DNA of 64,000 nt from Tetraselmis striata (Eukaryota > Chlorophyta > Chlorodendrophyceae > Chlorodendrales > Chlorodendraceae): NCBI GenBank assembly GCA_006384855.1, contig VCJN01001755.1:62001-126000 (forward strand), given 5' to 3'. Below are positions 32,809 to 44,470 of the stretch, piece by piece (within the stretch, counting starts at the first letter, position 1; each line of letters opens with the position of its first letter). The notes under the pieces were generated by a model that saw nothing but the letters and a program-made list of their open reading frames with translations, did no database searches and was not told the origin of the DNA. The translations under genes were made by a program, and so were the position numbers.

Positions 32809-33148
32809 GCTCCGCCCTCATGGCTTCGCAGCTTGCAGCGTCATCGTTACACATCTCAGATCGAACGTTCGGCTGCTCCTTGGTACTCGCAATCTTCGTC
32901 CCTTCGCTAGTTCATACATTCGCTCGCTCGTTGTCGCTTCCTCCTCAACATCGCTACATCGTTCTCGCCACGTCGAACTTGACTTCATCTATCAAAGCTG
33001 GTGCGGATCCTCGGTGGGCGTCCCCGCCATAGGATCCTTGACATCTGAAGTCTTCTTCTGTCCCTATCCCGCCTCTCGCTCTCGTCGCTATGCCGCTTCT
33101 CTTGTGGAATCCGGAACCATGTGCTCCGGTCACCGCTCCGAAACAAAG

Positions 33149-34004
33149 TGTTACAGCCCCCTTAGGACTTAGGCCGAATAAACGTCTAGCCATAGATAGT
33201 CCTAAGGCAGGAGCTGAGCCTTAGGGCCCATTGGATCGTTATTCCACACGGCCAGGAAAAATAATGAGCGGAGATTTGGGACAAGGGATTCTTGCAGTAC
33301 CGGAAGCCGGTAGCCTGGGTGACTGGCCCGGCGGTGGTTTTGCCGGCCTATTTATAGTCGCTGGTTTCCGTCATTCCGTGCGCTGCGTATTGATTCCAAT
33401 TCCCGCCACTTGTGCTGCGTGTAACTACTAGATTAATACTAAAATCGACGTGTGCGGTCCTAATCCGCGGCCCGTCGCTATTTTAGTCGCACACTACTAA
33501 GTACAGACACGGTTCCTAGCACCTTCGCCTGTCCGCAGCACAGCGGTTATTTTCATTCGCTATCATGCACATACGAGAAGTTACTCGCACATGCTATAGC
33601 GTTCTAGGTGGTTCAAGTACGTTCTAGTACCTACTAATACTAATACCTTACTATATGGCAGCGCTCCATCTCACGCTAGGTATCATCATCCTCTGGATGG
33701 TGACACCATAGCGTACGACAATCGCCGCTGCTGGCACGCAGGTACATCACACAGGTTACTCGCACCCCATGTGGGTACTCGTAATACTGTCCTGCACTAC
33801 TAGCTAGTCGCCTGGTAGTCGCTGCTCGTACTGACGCCTCGTCGTCCTCGTACCATTACTTTGCCTTCACTTGTACTCGCACTCGCAATGCTCATACTCA
33901 TACTTCGCTTGGCCTATACTCGTTCCCGTCCGCCCCAGTCGCCAGTTCTTCGCTCCTTCGTCGGCTCCCGCAGTACAAAGTACAGCAGTGTAGAGTACAT
34001 AACA
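33149..34004. repeat. Right LTR, uninterrupted
   Basis: TGTTACAG..ATAACA. It contains a TATA-like CTATTTATAG at about 33349 and a TGTAA at about 33419, so in the plus orientation it holds both promoter-like and poly(A)-like signals in the usual LTR order. Confidence 0.8.
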
Positions 34005-34009
34005 GGTGC

Positions 34010-37000
34010 CGGGTGTGCCGGTCTTCAAGTGGTTATTGGTTGTCTCACGCCCCCGGAGTGCAGGGCCATGGCGTCGAGCTTATGGCCGAATAAGACGACG
34101 CATCCGAAGCCGGCTGCGATGACAAGCGTTTCATGCCCGGGGAGCTTAGCCGCTAGTGGGCCGGGGAAGCTGCCTCGAACCGGCCCTGGAGGCAGATGTG
34201 GGCTCCTAGTCCGACCGCTCCGGCGTCAACAGACCGAAGCGGCCGCCTCTCGACATGCCGGTATGCGTGTCAGAAGCCGCGCGCCGGCGCTGCTGCCAGT
34301 GTGTGCCCCACGCCCGGAGCGATGCCCCGGGTGGCAGGTAGTGGCTGCTCCTCTCCGGGGGCATGTGCTGTCGCTGCCGCCGGTGTCCGGGCTGCTGCTA
34401 GCGCTGGCTGAACGACCGCCGTCGCCGGCTGTCGTCGAGTGTGGCCGCTGGCCGGGGCTGTCTCCCCTGGGCGTTATCTGTTTGCCATGCGGCAGATCGC
34501 GCCCCGTAGGAACGCCGACTGGGCCACAATCTTGTAGGCCAAGCCGCTGCCGCCGATGCAGCTTAGGCTGTGCGACCCTATATGTATCAAGAGCTTAACT
34601 GCCGGCGTTGCGCTCGCATGTATATGGGCCGGCCGTGTGGTTCGACCCCCGAACGAGCGCCGGCGGCACCGCCGCTCCAGCGCTATTCAAGCTTACCCTC
34701 GATGACCTCCCCCACCTTACCCTTACGAGAGGGTACAACCATTCCATCACCAGGTCAGACAAACTTCACCGTAGTGCTCAACGACATCGAAAAACGCCAC
34801 CATGACGTCACCACGGCCACCGAACGCCACAACGCGTCGGCGGCCATCCTGCACCAGCTCAAAAAGACTGGAACCCACAGCATAGCCGTCCCGGCAGACC
34901 TATATGTCTACACAAAACGTCTGAAGGTAGCCGGCAAGACCGAGCCCCGAGACAAGACAACGGGGACCATTAAGCTCACCCTCCATCCCCAAAGTACAAG
35001 CAGCACATATCATCCACATGCAGGCGGATCCCCGCACGGTGACGGCAAGCATGATGTACACCACCGCCGGCCAGACCTCGCAGCCTCGCATCGACGCTCT
35101 AGCTAGTCATCACACCCGCCTCACGCGCCCAATACACACTTTACATCGCCAGCCCATCCCTGACGGGCATTACAACCACCGAGCTCCAAATGTCGATTTC
35201 AAACATCGCGACCCCCACGCACGCCTCCGGATGCGAGGCCATGGCCAAAGGCCCCACCTGCCACCCACGCTATCTCACAGCAGTGGCCCGCTCCGCCTTG
35301 GCGGCGGCATTGGCCGAACACGAGCCGCCCCCCCGCAAACACCGCCCCCTGCGGCGCCTCTATCCAACTGTTGTCGGCGGTGCACCTCCCAGACCCGTTC
35401 CTCCACGACGTTCTGAAATACGCCACATCCACAAACCTCGCCCCTCTACTAACACTGCCCGCCTGGAACTGATCTCCCATGGCACCGCCACCTTGCTTGC
35501 CGGGGCTGCCCAAGGAGCGGAGACCTGCCTCCCGGCAACGGACCACATGCCGGAATTCCACCTACAATTCAGCACGGAACCCATCCCGGAATCCGCCCTC
35601 CCCGGTCGCGAAGCCGCAATAAGCCTCACCAACCCCGATCTGTGAACGGGCCGTGGACGGCCACATTGACCCTCTCGACCCACCCCGCAAAAACCCATGC
35701 GCCCAACAGCCCAGATCGCCGAGTGAGGCCATCATTGATGCCCCACGCCGCCGCCACGCAAAGCTTCCGGCCCACAGCCCACACGACATGACCCTCCTCA
35801 CGGAGGAACTGCAGGCAACCAACATCGACCTAACAAAATACCCAGCAGACATGTAACTCCGCACCTGCCAAACCGGCGAGACAACCACCCCCTGCAGCTC
35901 GCCATCCCACAAGCCAGTGACGCGCTTTGGATTGCCATGTCGGTCACCTCCCCACTCGCGGTAATCTTCACAACGCGAACCCAACGCCTCCGTCTCACCA
36001 TCGAAGAAGACCCCCACTCTTCCAGCGCTTATTCCATGTAGCCTCCCCCCTGCCCCGCCCACCACGGCGAGCGGCCGACCCTCACGCCGTCCCGCTTGGC
36101 TGCTCAGCGCCACCGCGGGCAACAGCTCAGGCCTCCGCTTCATAGACATCTCCCTGGACGCATAAGGCGGTGGAAAAATGCTGTCCTATACCCGTCCCGA
36201 CAACTCAGACGCCTATCGCATACGCCGGGCGGCAATGGAACATGTCGCGGGCTAGAGCACCGCCGAACCCGGCCGCGCCTCCCAAACAGTAAAGCCATGT
36301 GCGTGCAAGCCACGCTGAGGTGAACGCCGCACCCCGGCTGCTGGCGGCTGCGGAGGCCAAGGCCGGGGCCAAGGCCTCAGCGGTGTTGAAGTTATGCAAG
36401 TATCAGGCTGCTTGATGGCACTCAAGACTATTTCTTGCAAGTGTTTCTTGCGGTATTTCATATGGCTGCTGCCTGCAGCTCCCCACCAGGAGCTGCAGGC
36501 CAACATCCTCCACACTGCATACATCAAGCTAGTTCAGCCGCCATTTTGGCGGCTCTAGTACTCCTACATTGCTGCCTGATCATGGCAGCAGCTAACTGGG
36601 CCTCTAGAGAAGGTTGGTCTGCAGGCATGTTCAAGACATGCCTGCTCTAGGAACTTCCTGCTCCTCTCAGGGTCCCTGGGGCTTTTCCTGCCCTGTTACC
36701 ATACTTTAGCTAGTCCATCAAGTACTAATAAGTACTAGAAAGTCACATTACTGTAACATCATGTAACAGTGGGTCAAGCCTTAATTGACCATTAAATTCT
36801 GTCAACAAGCGGCGGCCGTGGCCGGGGCTCGGGCAGTGGCAGCAGCTGCAGTCCGGGACGCAGCCTTCCACCGGGTTGCGGCTGAGGCCGGGGTCACCGA
36901 GTCCTCCCGCCAGCACAGTCATCCCCCGGAAGCGGACCCCTATGCAGACCCAACCGCCCGCATCTACACCCAGCGAGAACGCCAACCCCTCGCTACCGGA

Positions 37001-37515
37001 AACCCAGTCGGCGGCACAACCCCCGGCCGAGGCCGCAACCCGGAACCGCGACGGAAGACAACTCCACGGGACATAAGCGCACACCGGCCGCCTCACTGAG
37101 CGTCGGCCCTCAGAGCAGCATCCTCTCTCGCGGTCGGAACCCGCACCCCTGCAGACCTCTCAGGCCGGGACACCTCCCCGGAAGCGGACCTCCGCAAACA
37201 ACATTTCTCCGACGCCGCCAATCTGCCCACCAGACGCTCCCCACGCACACACGGCCGCCTCGTCGCCAGGATCGCGTCCCAAGGGACGGGCGCCCCCATG
37301 CACCCAAACACACGCCCCTCTTCACCTGATCCCCGGAAGGAGGACGCGCCCATGGCAGATGAACAGTTCCACTACGAGAAAAATACAGCGACATGTTCGA
37401 GGAGGGAGAGGAAGGGCTGGAGGGGGTCGAGTACATGGACGGCGACGAGGGGCTTTATGCGTGCAGCTCGTGCTGCAGGCGGGCATGTGCCAATGCGATG
37501 AATTGATATTCGCGG
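34010..37515 (+). other. Degenerate, probably retroelement-derived GC-rich region
   Basis: Long but inconsistent plus-strand frames, among them LTLDDLPHLTLTRGYNHSI, VVLNDIEKRHHDVTTATE and ILHQLKKTGTHSIAVPADLY (34690-34930), a Pro/Arg-rich stretch (35190-35640), and PRKRTPMQTQPPASTPSENA (about 36920). The last frame ends in a Cys-rich LYACSSCCRRACANAMN at 37504. No family is certain. The base composition and the C-rich codon style resemble the retroelement relic at 59-60.4 kb. A gag or ORF1-like origin is possible but unproven. Confidence 0.35.
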
Positions 37516-37961
37516 CGTGGTAGTTATTGTGCATCAGCATGACTGCAAATAGCGCTACATACGTTATTTATTATCACCAGTTCCAAAGTGCTGTAGTACA
37601 GTGACATGGACGGCAACATGGGCGCGGCTGGTGACCGTGGCGTTGGTAGTTTGATACCGCTATATTGGGTTGGCTATGTAATATTGATTTTGACCCCCCT
37701 CCCCTCCCCTGGCCTGGGGAAGATGGGAAACTACATTTTTTCCTGGAGATTTATTGGATAGCTATCGCCAGGAGTATAGCACTACCGTGGATGAATGTCT
37801 CACTCGATGATGCACACGCATTCACCTCTTTTGTGGCCTGCAAATCCAAATAATGAAGGTGATCCCCGAAGTTGAAACGTAGCGGCACCAGAGACTCAGT
37901 GATGTCGTCCGTGCCGGTGCTGATGCAGCTTGCCCTGGTATAGTATAGAAAGCGAAATCCA
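37516..37961. other. Spacer downstream of the phosphodiesterase
   Basis: No gene or repeat recognised. Confidence 0.4.
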
Positions 37962-37966
37962 TTACA
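37962..37966 (-). terminator. TGTAA poly(A) signal of the phosphodiesterase gene
   Basis: CTGTAATGG on the minus strand, about 221 bases past the stop at 38187-38189. Confidence 0.5.
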
Positions 37967-38186
37967 GCTGCTGCTCTGAGAAAAGCGAGCGAGGGATCAT
38001 CGCGGTGTAGGCGCCCCCCAGTATCATGCTGCGGGTGTGAGCATGGGGAAGAGGGGAGGGAAAAGTATGCCTCTTGGGACGATATGGCGGTTGTTGTTAT
38101 GTGTTGGTACGTTTGGTAGATTATAGGCCGCGTTGTTGACAAGGGGTGCGTGAAATTCCTGCCCGCATGCAGCATGGCGGACTCTG

Positions 38187-41100
38187 TCATCCTTGTTCCT
38201 CAGCGAAGCCAGCCCGCACCTCCGCAGCGCTGTCAGCATCGACTTCCTCAACAAGCTGCTCGACCTTGGCCTTCTGGTCCTGGTCCATCTGCTCCAAGTC
38301 GGTGGTGGCTCGCAGCAGGCGGAGCTTAGAGCGCTGGGCTTCGATGCGCACCTTGCTGGAAACATGGGATGTCAATCCTGCTGATCGGTCGTCTTCAGGG
38401 ATCCCAGTCTCGCTCGTGAATTTCGATAGCGCCCTGTGCACCGCCGCCACGGCGTGATGGTCCTCCTTGTCCACAATGGTGCCGGCTATCTGGGCGCTCG
38501 CCAGCGACTCGACGATGTCGTCCATGTCATACGTCAGCGTGCGGGCAGTAAACTCCGCGGTCGTTGCCTTGGCCTTCCAGTAGCGCCAATTCGCGGACGC
38601 CTGCTCCCGCAGCGGGCTGCACACCGGGAACGTGTCCGCAAACAGCTTGTACAGAGGCATGATGATAAAGTCAAAGAACGCGAGCTGGTTGCCTGGCGTC
38701 ATCAGTCCTGCGCCGATATTTTGGCAGCACAGCGCAAGTGGTCAGGACACCGTACCACTTCACAGGTTTATGGCTGATCACAAAAAAAAGTCTTCACAAT
38801 CACAACTCAACTCATTTTTGCAATTGTTAATTTCAATTGCCATTGCATTAACATAATTACAATAACAATTGCAATTGTTAAGTGCAATTGCAATAAACAG
38901 GTAGCGATAGTATGTTGACTGTGTCACGTTAATTGTACCATTTGATTGGGTTCGCAGGAACGAGTCCAAACATCCGTATGGTATTCGCCGTGACGTATTC
39001 TGACACAATTTCAGGTAATACAGTTTTCCTCTCTCCACCCGGCAGAGGGGGGGCGGGGGGGGGGGGGGGAGTCAAAAACAGTATGAGCCACGAGCCCAGA
39101 GCGTGGTTTGTGTTTGCTCGAGACACTGCTTACTTGACATGAGGTTATAAATGCCACGTCACAAGTAATTGAACCCATATGCAAGTAATTGCCGCGATGT
39201 ACCGTACGAACAGAAACGGTCCGCGGATAAATAACATCTTTTCACCCCCTGCGCAAGGAGGGAAAAACTGTTATTAAAACAGATAAACGACTGAGAATAC
39301 AGCACGAATGTTCCGACGCTAAGGTGCAGATAAGCAATTCATGAGTTTTGGCCCCGCGGACAGAATTGTTTAATTGTATGGAATGTTGGCACAGTATCCA
39401 GTGAGCGAGGTTGCCCGCGCCGACGCCTCACCATTGCTGTTTCGGTCCATGAGGAAGGATATCGGCACCTCATCCTCGCGCTCAAGATCGCCCTGGGCGA
39501 AAAACTCCTGCTCCAGCGACTTGCACCAGAACAGGTGCGTGGTGAGACGCGACGCGCAGCCGCCAAGGTCCGCGCACTTCAGGGCCATCTGCAGCACCAG
39601 CGTGATGTCGCTCGCGATCGCCTCGTAGAACGCATCGTCGCCGGTCTTTGCCACCGCAAAGCGAGCACTGAAATTGCTCACGAGGTCAAAGTGCCTGGCC
39701 ATGTCGGTGGCCAGCACCATGTTGATGATGATGCTCTTCAACTGCAATTTGTGTGCCGACGCAGAGAGCCAGGAGTGAGCCTTTGGCGCATGGCGCAGCC
39801 GGAATGCCGGAGTGCAGTGTGCATCATTCATGAGGCCGACAATGACTCACCTTTACCCAGTGCGGGCGCCCCAGCCTGGACCCCTCCAGGAAGTTGTACA
39901 TCGGATTGCGCAGCAGCTCTAGTGTGATGTTGGTGCTGTGGTGCTCCAGCACATGCTGGTCGTTGAAGCGCCTCGCGATGGCGTCCTCCTTGCGCACAAC
40001 AAACTTGTTGTCCAGCCCCGGGTGGTCCACGTCATGACCCGCCGCCGCAAGGATGGCCCCCAAAATGTACAGGTAGGTGGCCTTGTTGCCGTCCAGCGGC
40101 AGGACTGCCACGATGGTGCTGCAGCGCTGCACGACATCGGCGGCATGCCAGTTGTTGTGATAGGGGTTGGTCTTGTTGTACCGCTCCTCCAAGGCCAGCA
40201 GGTAGCCGCACAGCTTGTCGCGGTTGAGATGCAGCTTCTGCACATCCGTAGCACAGGGCATGGCCTCAGCCAGCTAAATATAGTAACCACGCTTCAGCTA
40301 TCTATAAAATATCCAATCGAATATATATGTTGAAGTGTAGTGTATTTGTAGTCTACTCTTATCTACTGTACTGCACTGCCCTGCACTGCACTGCACTGTA
40401 CTGTAAAGGTACTGCACTTTACTGTCCTGTAATTTACTGTACTGTACTGTACTGTACTGTAATTTACGGTACGATACTTCGCTACTCGACATCTGTGATG
40501 CAATAATCTGTATTGTACTGTACGAATAATGTACTTTATTCCTCTATCGCAATATGCAATCTCACGGTCTAATCTCATCCCATCTATTAATACTTACCCC
40601 CGCCCCCCCCCCGCTCAAATGTCGTAAAACAATTTGTGATTTTGGGGACAGGCGGGCCCAATTATGGGACACCGTAGTGGGTGGCCCAGAGCAAGCGTGC
40701 CATGGGTGGTGTGAACACGCGGAAATTACCTTGATGAGCTGCAGCTCGTCCAGCGCAGCATAGGTGACCAAAGCCAGTGGTGTCTGGACGCCCAAGGGGC
40801 GCAGGTGCATGACATTGCTGAAGAACGACCGCCCCACCGACTTGAGCATTGTCTTGTCCGGCAGCTGCAATGTCGCAGCCACATGCGCTCTCAATACTAG
40901 CAGTGTGAGAGGGCAACGCAAGGCTGCGTGTTTCGATTGACCGGCCGCTACTGCAGGCGCACATCTCTGCTCAGGGCACAACCTGCGACTTCACTCCCCG
41001 GAGCAAGACCTCGGGAAAGCTCGACTCCTCCATCTCAATGCTGCTGTGCTGAGGCAGATCAGCGGTGGTTCCCGGTAGCATGGACTCCAGGTGGGTGTAA

Positions 41101-42154
41101 CGCCGGACCAGGCTGTCGCAGGCCACATCCCTTGCAGCGTCCCGTTGCGTGAGGCTGAGTATCGCCTTGATGGACTGCCAGAAGCAGCAACGGAGCTGGT
41201 TAGCAGCAGCAGAGGTTTGGCAAGGCTTTCATGTGACCACAAAGCAGTACAGCACTCCCGCAAGAGTGGGGGCGGCAGGCCTGGCGCATACCATGCTCCT
41301 TGACTCCCGACTGATTCCGCAGTAAGCAGTGAGCACGTGCGAAATCTGGCCATCAACAGGCTTGGAGTTGAGGAGGAAAGGGCTGAGTCAGTGTCGCAGG
41401 TATGCCGACCACAGTAGATCAGCATGCGGGTGGTTGTGCGGGACAGTTTGGCAGCCGCCGTGTGAGCACTCACAGAAGCCGAAGGAGTTGACGCATTGTT
41501 GGCCAGCGCAACGATGAGGTCCTTTGCCTGCTGCTTCCTGGCTTTGTCCAGCCACGACGCTTCCAGAGACTGCACATCAGCGGCGGCGTGCGGCAGCATG
41601 GCGCTTAGCGCCATTTAGCCCCAGCGCGAATCACAGTGCCGCACGTAACGCATTACACATCAACTGGCCGGCGTTTGCGGATGGCCGCGCAAGAGCGCAC
41701 AGTGGCGGATCATCCGTAGCATTTAATTGGGTTTTGCAGGTCACAAAACAATGAATGGTTTTGCACCTTCGAGTCAGATACTCCCTGCTATATTCGTAAT
41801 ATATATTCTGGCATATTCCCAGATAAGCACACTCTTTTGGTGCAGGGAGGTCAACAACAACATTGTACAACGAATACAAAGCGTGGGTGCGCTACCGACC
41901 TGGAGGAACTTGAGTGCTTTCACCAGCGCAGAGTCGAAGTCCATGTCCCATTCCTCATCATCCTCGGCTTCCGGTTTATCCTCAGCTAGCTCGAGGCCCA
42001 TGTTGGCGCGCTTCCGGGCCGGCAGCTGTCCCGGGCCAGCAATGAGGCGCCAGTACAGCACGGCGCCCGCAATGGCTGCCGCCAGTAGAGCCAGGAGAAG
42101 CACCGCCACGGTTGCCGCCAACACAATCACGGTGCGCTCCGTGGAAGCACAGCC
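38187..42154 (-). CDS. Membrane-anchored 3',5'-cyclic nucleotide phosphodiesterase, 5' end not found
   Basis: Hydrolyses cAMP and/or cGMP. Eight exons: 41900-42154, 41474-41569, 41292-41345, 40983-41174, 40730-40864, 39851-40273, 39432-39741, 38187-38707. They give 661 residues in phase. Exon 1 as found has a single hydrophobic helix (VIVLAATVAVLLLALLAAAI, then AGAVLYW) followed by RKR and an acidic linker, so the catalytic part is tethered on the cytosolic face. Class I phosphodiesterase landmarks: PYHNNWHAADVVQ, AAAGHDVDHPGLDN, NDQHVLEHHS, LKCADLGG, QEFFAQGDLERE, PISFLMDRN and LAFFDFIIMPLY. The metal-binding His and Asp residues are present. A C-terminal helical region rich in Glu, Lys and Gln follows. 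The first exon begins with an acceptor, so at least one upstream exon encoding an extracellular or lumenal part is missing from my reading. Substrate specificity cannot be told. Confidence 0.9.
38945..39069 (+). repeat. R2 repeat copy ending in a G tract (phosphodiesterase intron)
   Basis: ATTGGGTTCGCAGGAACGAG, TCCAAACATCCGTATGGTAT, TCGCCGTGACGTATTCTGAC, ending in an interrupted G run (39047-39069). Confidence 0.65.
39288..39392 (-). repeat. R2 repeat copy (phosphodiesterase intron)
   Basis: Minus strand: CAATTCTGTCCGCGGGGCC, AAAACTCATGAATTGC, TTAGCGTCGGAACATTCGTG, CTGTATTCTCAG. No G tract is attached. Confidence 0.5.
40360..40470. repeat. ACTGT/ACTGC pentanucleotide microsatellite
   Basis: Imperfect tandem CTGTA, CTGCA and CTGCC five-base units, with a perfect block of CTGTA units near 40437-40460. 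It is in the intron between the 39851-40273 and 40730-40864 exons. Confidence 0.85.
40606..40662 (-). repeat. R2 repeat copy, short, ending in a G tract (phosphodiesterase intron)
   Basis: Minus strand: GCCTGTCCCCAAAATCACAA, ATTGTTTTACGAC, then a G-rich run. Confidence 0.45.
41726..41805 (+). repeat. R2 repeat copy, partial (phosphodiesterase intron)
   Basis: ATTGGGTTTTGCAGGTCACA, AAACAATGAATGG, CTTCGAGTCAGATACTCCC, TGCTATATTCG. No G tract. Confidence 0.55.
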
Positions 42155-42397
42155 CTGCGGTGGACGGGGTTGGGCGTGCAGTATCCTTTAGCAAGTGACT
42201 GACGTGGCAGATGCGCGGTAGTGCCAGTGCAGATATTGATAATCTTTGCTGGTTTGCATCCAGTTGGAGGTGCAGCTGCCCTTTTCAGTCCGCAGCTACT
42301 GCCTGGATCGTTGAACAGCATGGAAAGCCAAGCCACATGTTCAGTGACAACTGCATGTCAATACGATTTTGTGTGGGCAAATATATGTGATATTTAC

Positions 42398-42405
<8 letters not shown>

Positions 42406-42479
<74 letters not shown>
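42406..42479. repeat. (TA)n microsatellite, about 74 bases
   Basis: Perfect TA repeat directly after GTGTGTG. It lies about 250 bp upstream of the first phosphodiesterase exon that could be read. Confidence 0.95.
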
Positions 42480-42482
<3 letters not shown>

Positions 42483-43896
42483 TTCATGCAGCACGTGGAG
42501 CAGGGCCGCCTCTACCTACTATTTTCAGGTGCTGGCGGGTACAATCAGCATTGGGGAGTCCTCGTGCTGTCTAGTCAGTCGGCATCGTCGTCCCATCTAT
42601 AAAAAAAGCCCTACCAGTATGGGTACCACCTCCCAGTAGTAGCGACTACTACCATACAGCACTATTTTGGTGATTTTGGTGATTTCCGATATCGCCTTCT
42701 GCTGCTAGCTCATGTAATTATTATACAGCACTCCAGCTCATGTAATTATCTATACAGCACTCCAGCATTCCTAGCATTCTGAAGCTAGCTCATGTAATTA
42801 TATAGCGCTACTCCCGTACAGCATTCAAAAAAGCCCTACCTGTACGTATATCCTACCAGCTACCTACCGTACGGTACGGCTACCAGTACTTCCGACCAGT
42901 ACCGTCGGTAATGTGGTCGCTACGGGTACGGGTATTAATTACATGAGCTAGCAGCAGAAGGCGATATCGGAAGGCGATATCGGGTACGGGTATTAATGGT
43001 GGTTTATTTCAGGCCTCGTGCGGGATGCGGGGCGGCTTGCTGTGTTCAACAGCAAATAAATAAGAAATAGGTGGAGATACTGTACATGTACTGCTTTCAG
43101 TACCAGTACCAGTAGTACCATTTATGGATACCTGTACCCATACCCGCCAGCCGAGGATGAGATCCGCCGGCGATATTATCCGCTGGTACCGGGCGGATTT
43201 ATAATGCTGGTAAAGGTACCAGGTAGTCGCTACCTGGTACCTGGTAGGGAATTAAGGATCAGTAATTCCTATCCTGTCGTAGGGAATTAAGGATCAGTCG
43301 GGCTACTGGTACTGGTACCTGGTACTGGTGCCAAGGATCATACGCGCCGCTCGTACGGTGCCAGTACCCCTTTTGCTTTCCTCGCGGATTTAAATACACA
43401 AAAATCTACCCGGAATTTATATTAAACGCTGGGTCATAATACTAATTATATCACATTATAAGGTCACTATACGTCTGTACTCAACCCAGATGTATACGCA
43501 CTAATACAGTCTATTTAATCGATTGCGCGGGTATTGCGGGAGCAACTGCCGTGGTCGCAAGTGGGACGAATGACGGGGCTTGATCGGTATGCTGTCAATC
43601 TAACACTAAGGAACACGCCACGCCACAGAGAAAGCCACAGGCACAAACGCTGCTAAGGGACTGAAGAACGGCGCCGCCGGCTTTGTCTGACCACGTTTAT
43701 AGCGCGGAGGTTCTGTGTGATGGGGCCACTGGCACATTTAACTTTCGTGCCCATATCTTTTCGTCCCACGATAACCTCCGTCATTGGGAGTTCTGTGTTG
43801 CAGGTGCTCCCAACATACGGTAACACCGACACCTCTAACATGCATATCCTAACAGGAAATCATACCGTAGCCCATAATGATGCAGGGGTGCGAAGA

Positions 43897-43898
<2 letters not shown>
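42480..43898. other. AT-rich region with R3 and GGTACC-type palindromes
   Basis: No gene. An R3 motif (TTCCGATATCGCCTTCTGCT, GCTAGCTCATGTAA) at 42668-42715 has an inverted partner at 42941-42985, so the 320-bp interval can fold back. From 42840 to 43330 there are many overlapping GGTACTGG, CCAGTACC and GTACCGGTAC words. Confidence 0.5.

Positions 43899-43934
<36 letters not shown>
43899..43934. repeat. Poly-G tract, 36 bases
   Basis: The longest uninterrupted G run in the window, preceded by AGAGA. Confidence 0.95.
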
Positions 43935-44470
43935 CGGCCAGACTTCGTCTCAAGTCGGTTTGTCGACTGTCCAGTCGTGCGCCTACCGTGTCGTGTGGCA
44001 CTGTGGGAAGACGATCATCCTGGAGGCTCTGCAGCGGGTCCGGCGAACTGGACCCGGTTGCAGAAACGATGAGAGCAGCTAAGGATGCCGCAGTCAGCGA
44101 ACACGGGGTGTTCGGTGTGAGGAGTTGCCGCCACCCGCATTTGACCGACCCCCCCGAAAGCTTCCAGTTCCGCCCCTTCGTTCGCCCTGTCCGGAGTGGT
44201 CGTCCCATAGTGTGGTCCTGTGACGTTGGCGCCTGCATCACGGCACTGGTCAAGGGTTCTAGGTATCTGGCGCGTCGTTGTGTTGCAGCAAGGCTGTGGT
44301 ATGCCAGAATTGCGGGTTGGCATGGCTTGCTGCGAGGTTATCAGCAGGAGTTGAAGTGTTTGGTTGTCAGCTTTTGTTGGAATAATGAAACCCGCTGCAG
44401 AAATGCGGATGAAGGAAAGGAGAAGTCCAGGTACTGGGATAATGGCGTACAGCAATGGCGTACCGGCTTA
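43935..44470. other. Unassigned spacer
   Basis: Open frames run through this stretch on both strands, but none has a recognisable domain. Confidence 0.35.

Larger units (their letters stand above)
27288..34004. mobile_element. LTR retrotransposon, non-autonomous, with nested transposon
   Basis: Two long direct repeats start TGTTACAG and end ATAACA. The left one (27288-30786) is interrupted by an insertion and would be 888 bp without it; the right one (33149-34004) is 856 bp. The dinucleotide ends are TG..CA, and the 5-bp duplication GGTGC flanks the element (27283-27287 and 34005-34009). These are the defining marks of an integrated LTR element. The internal region (30787-33148) is only 2.36 kb, and no protease, integrase or reverse transcriptase motif was found, so the element is non-autonomous. 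No primer binding site matching a tRNA end was recognised next to either LTR, so the coding strand is uncertain. Confidence 0.85.

Noticed and set aside
42285..42639. Open frames of repeating Tyr-Ile or Ile-Tyr
   Set aside because: They are translations of the TA microsatellite, with no coding support.
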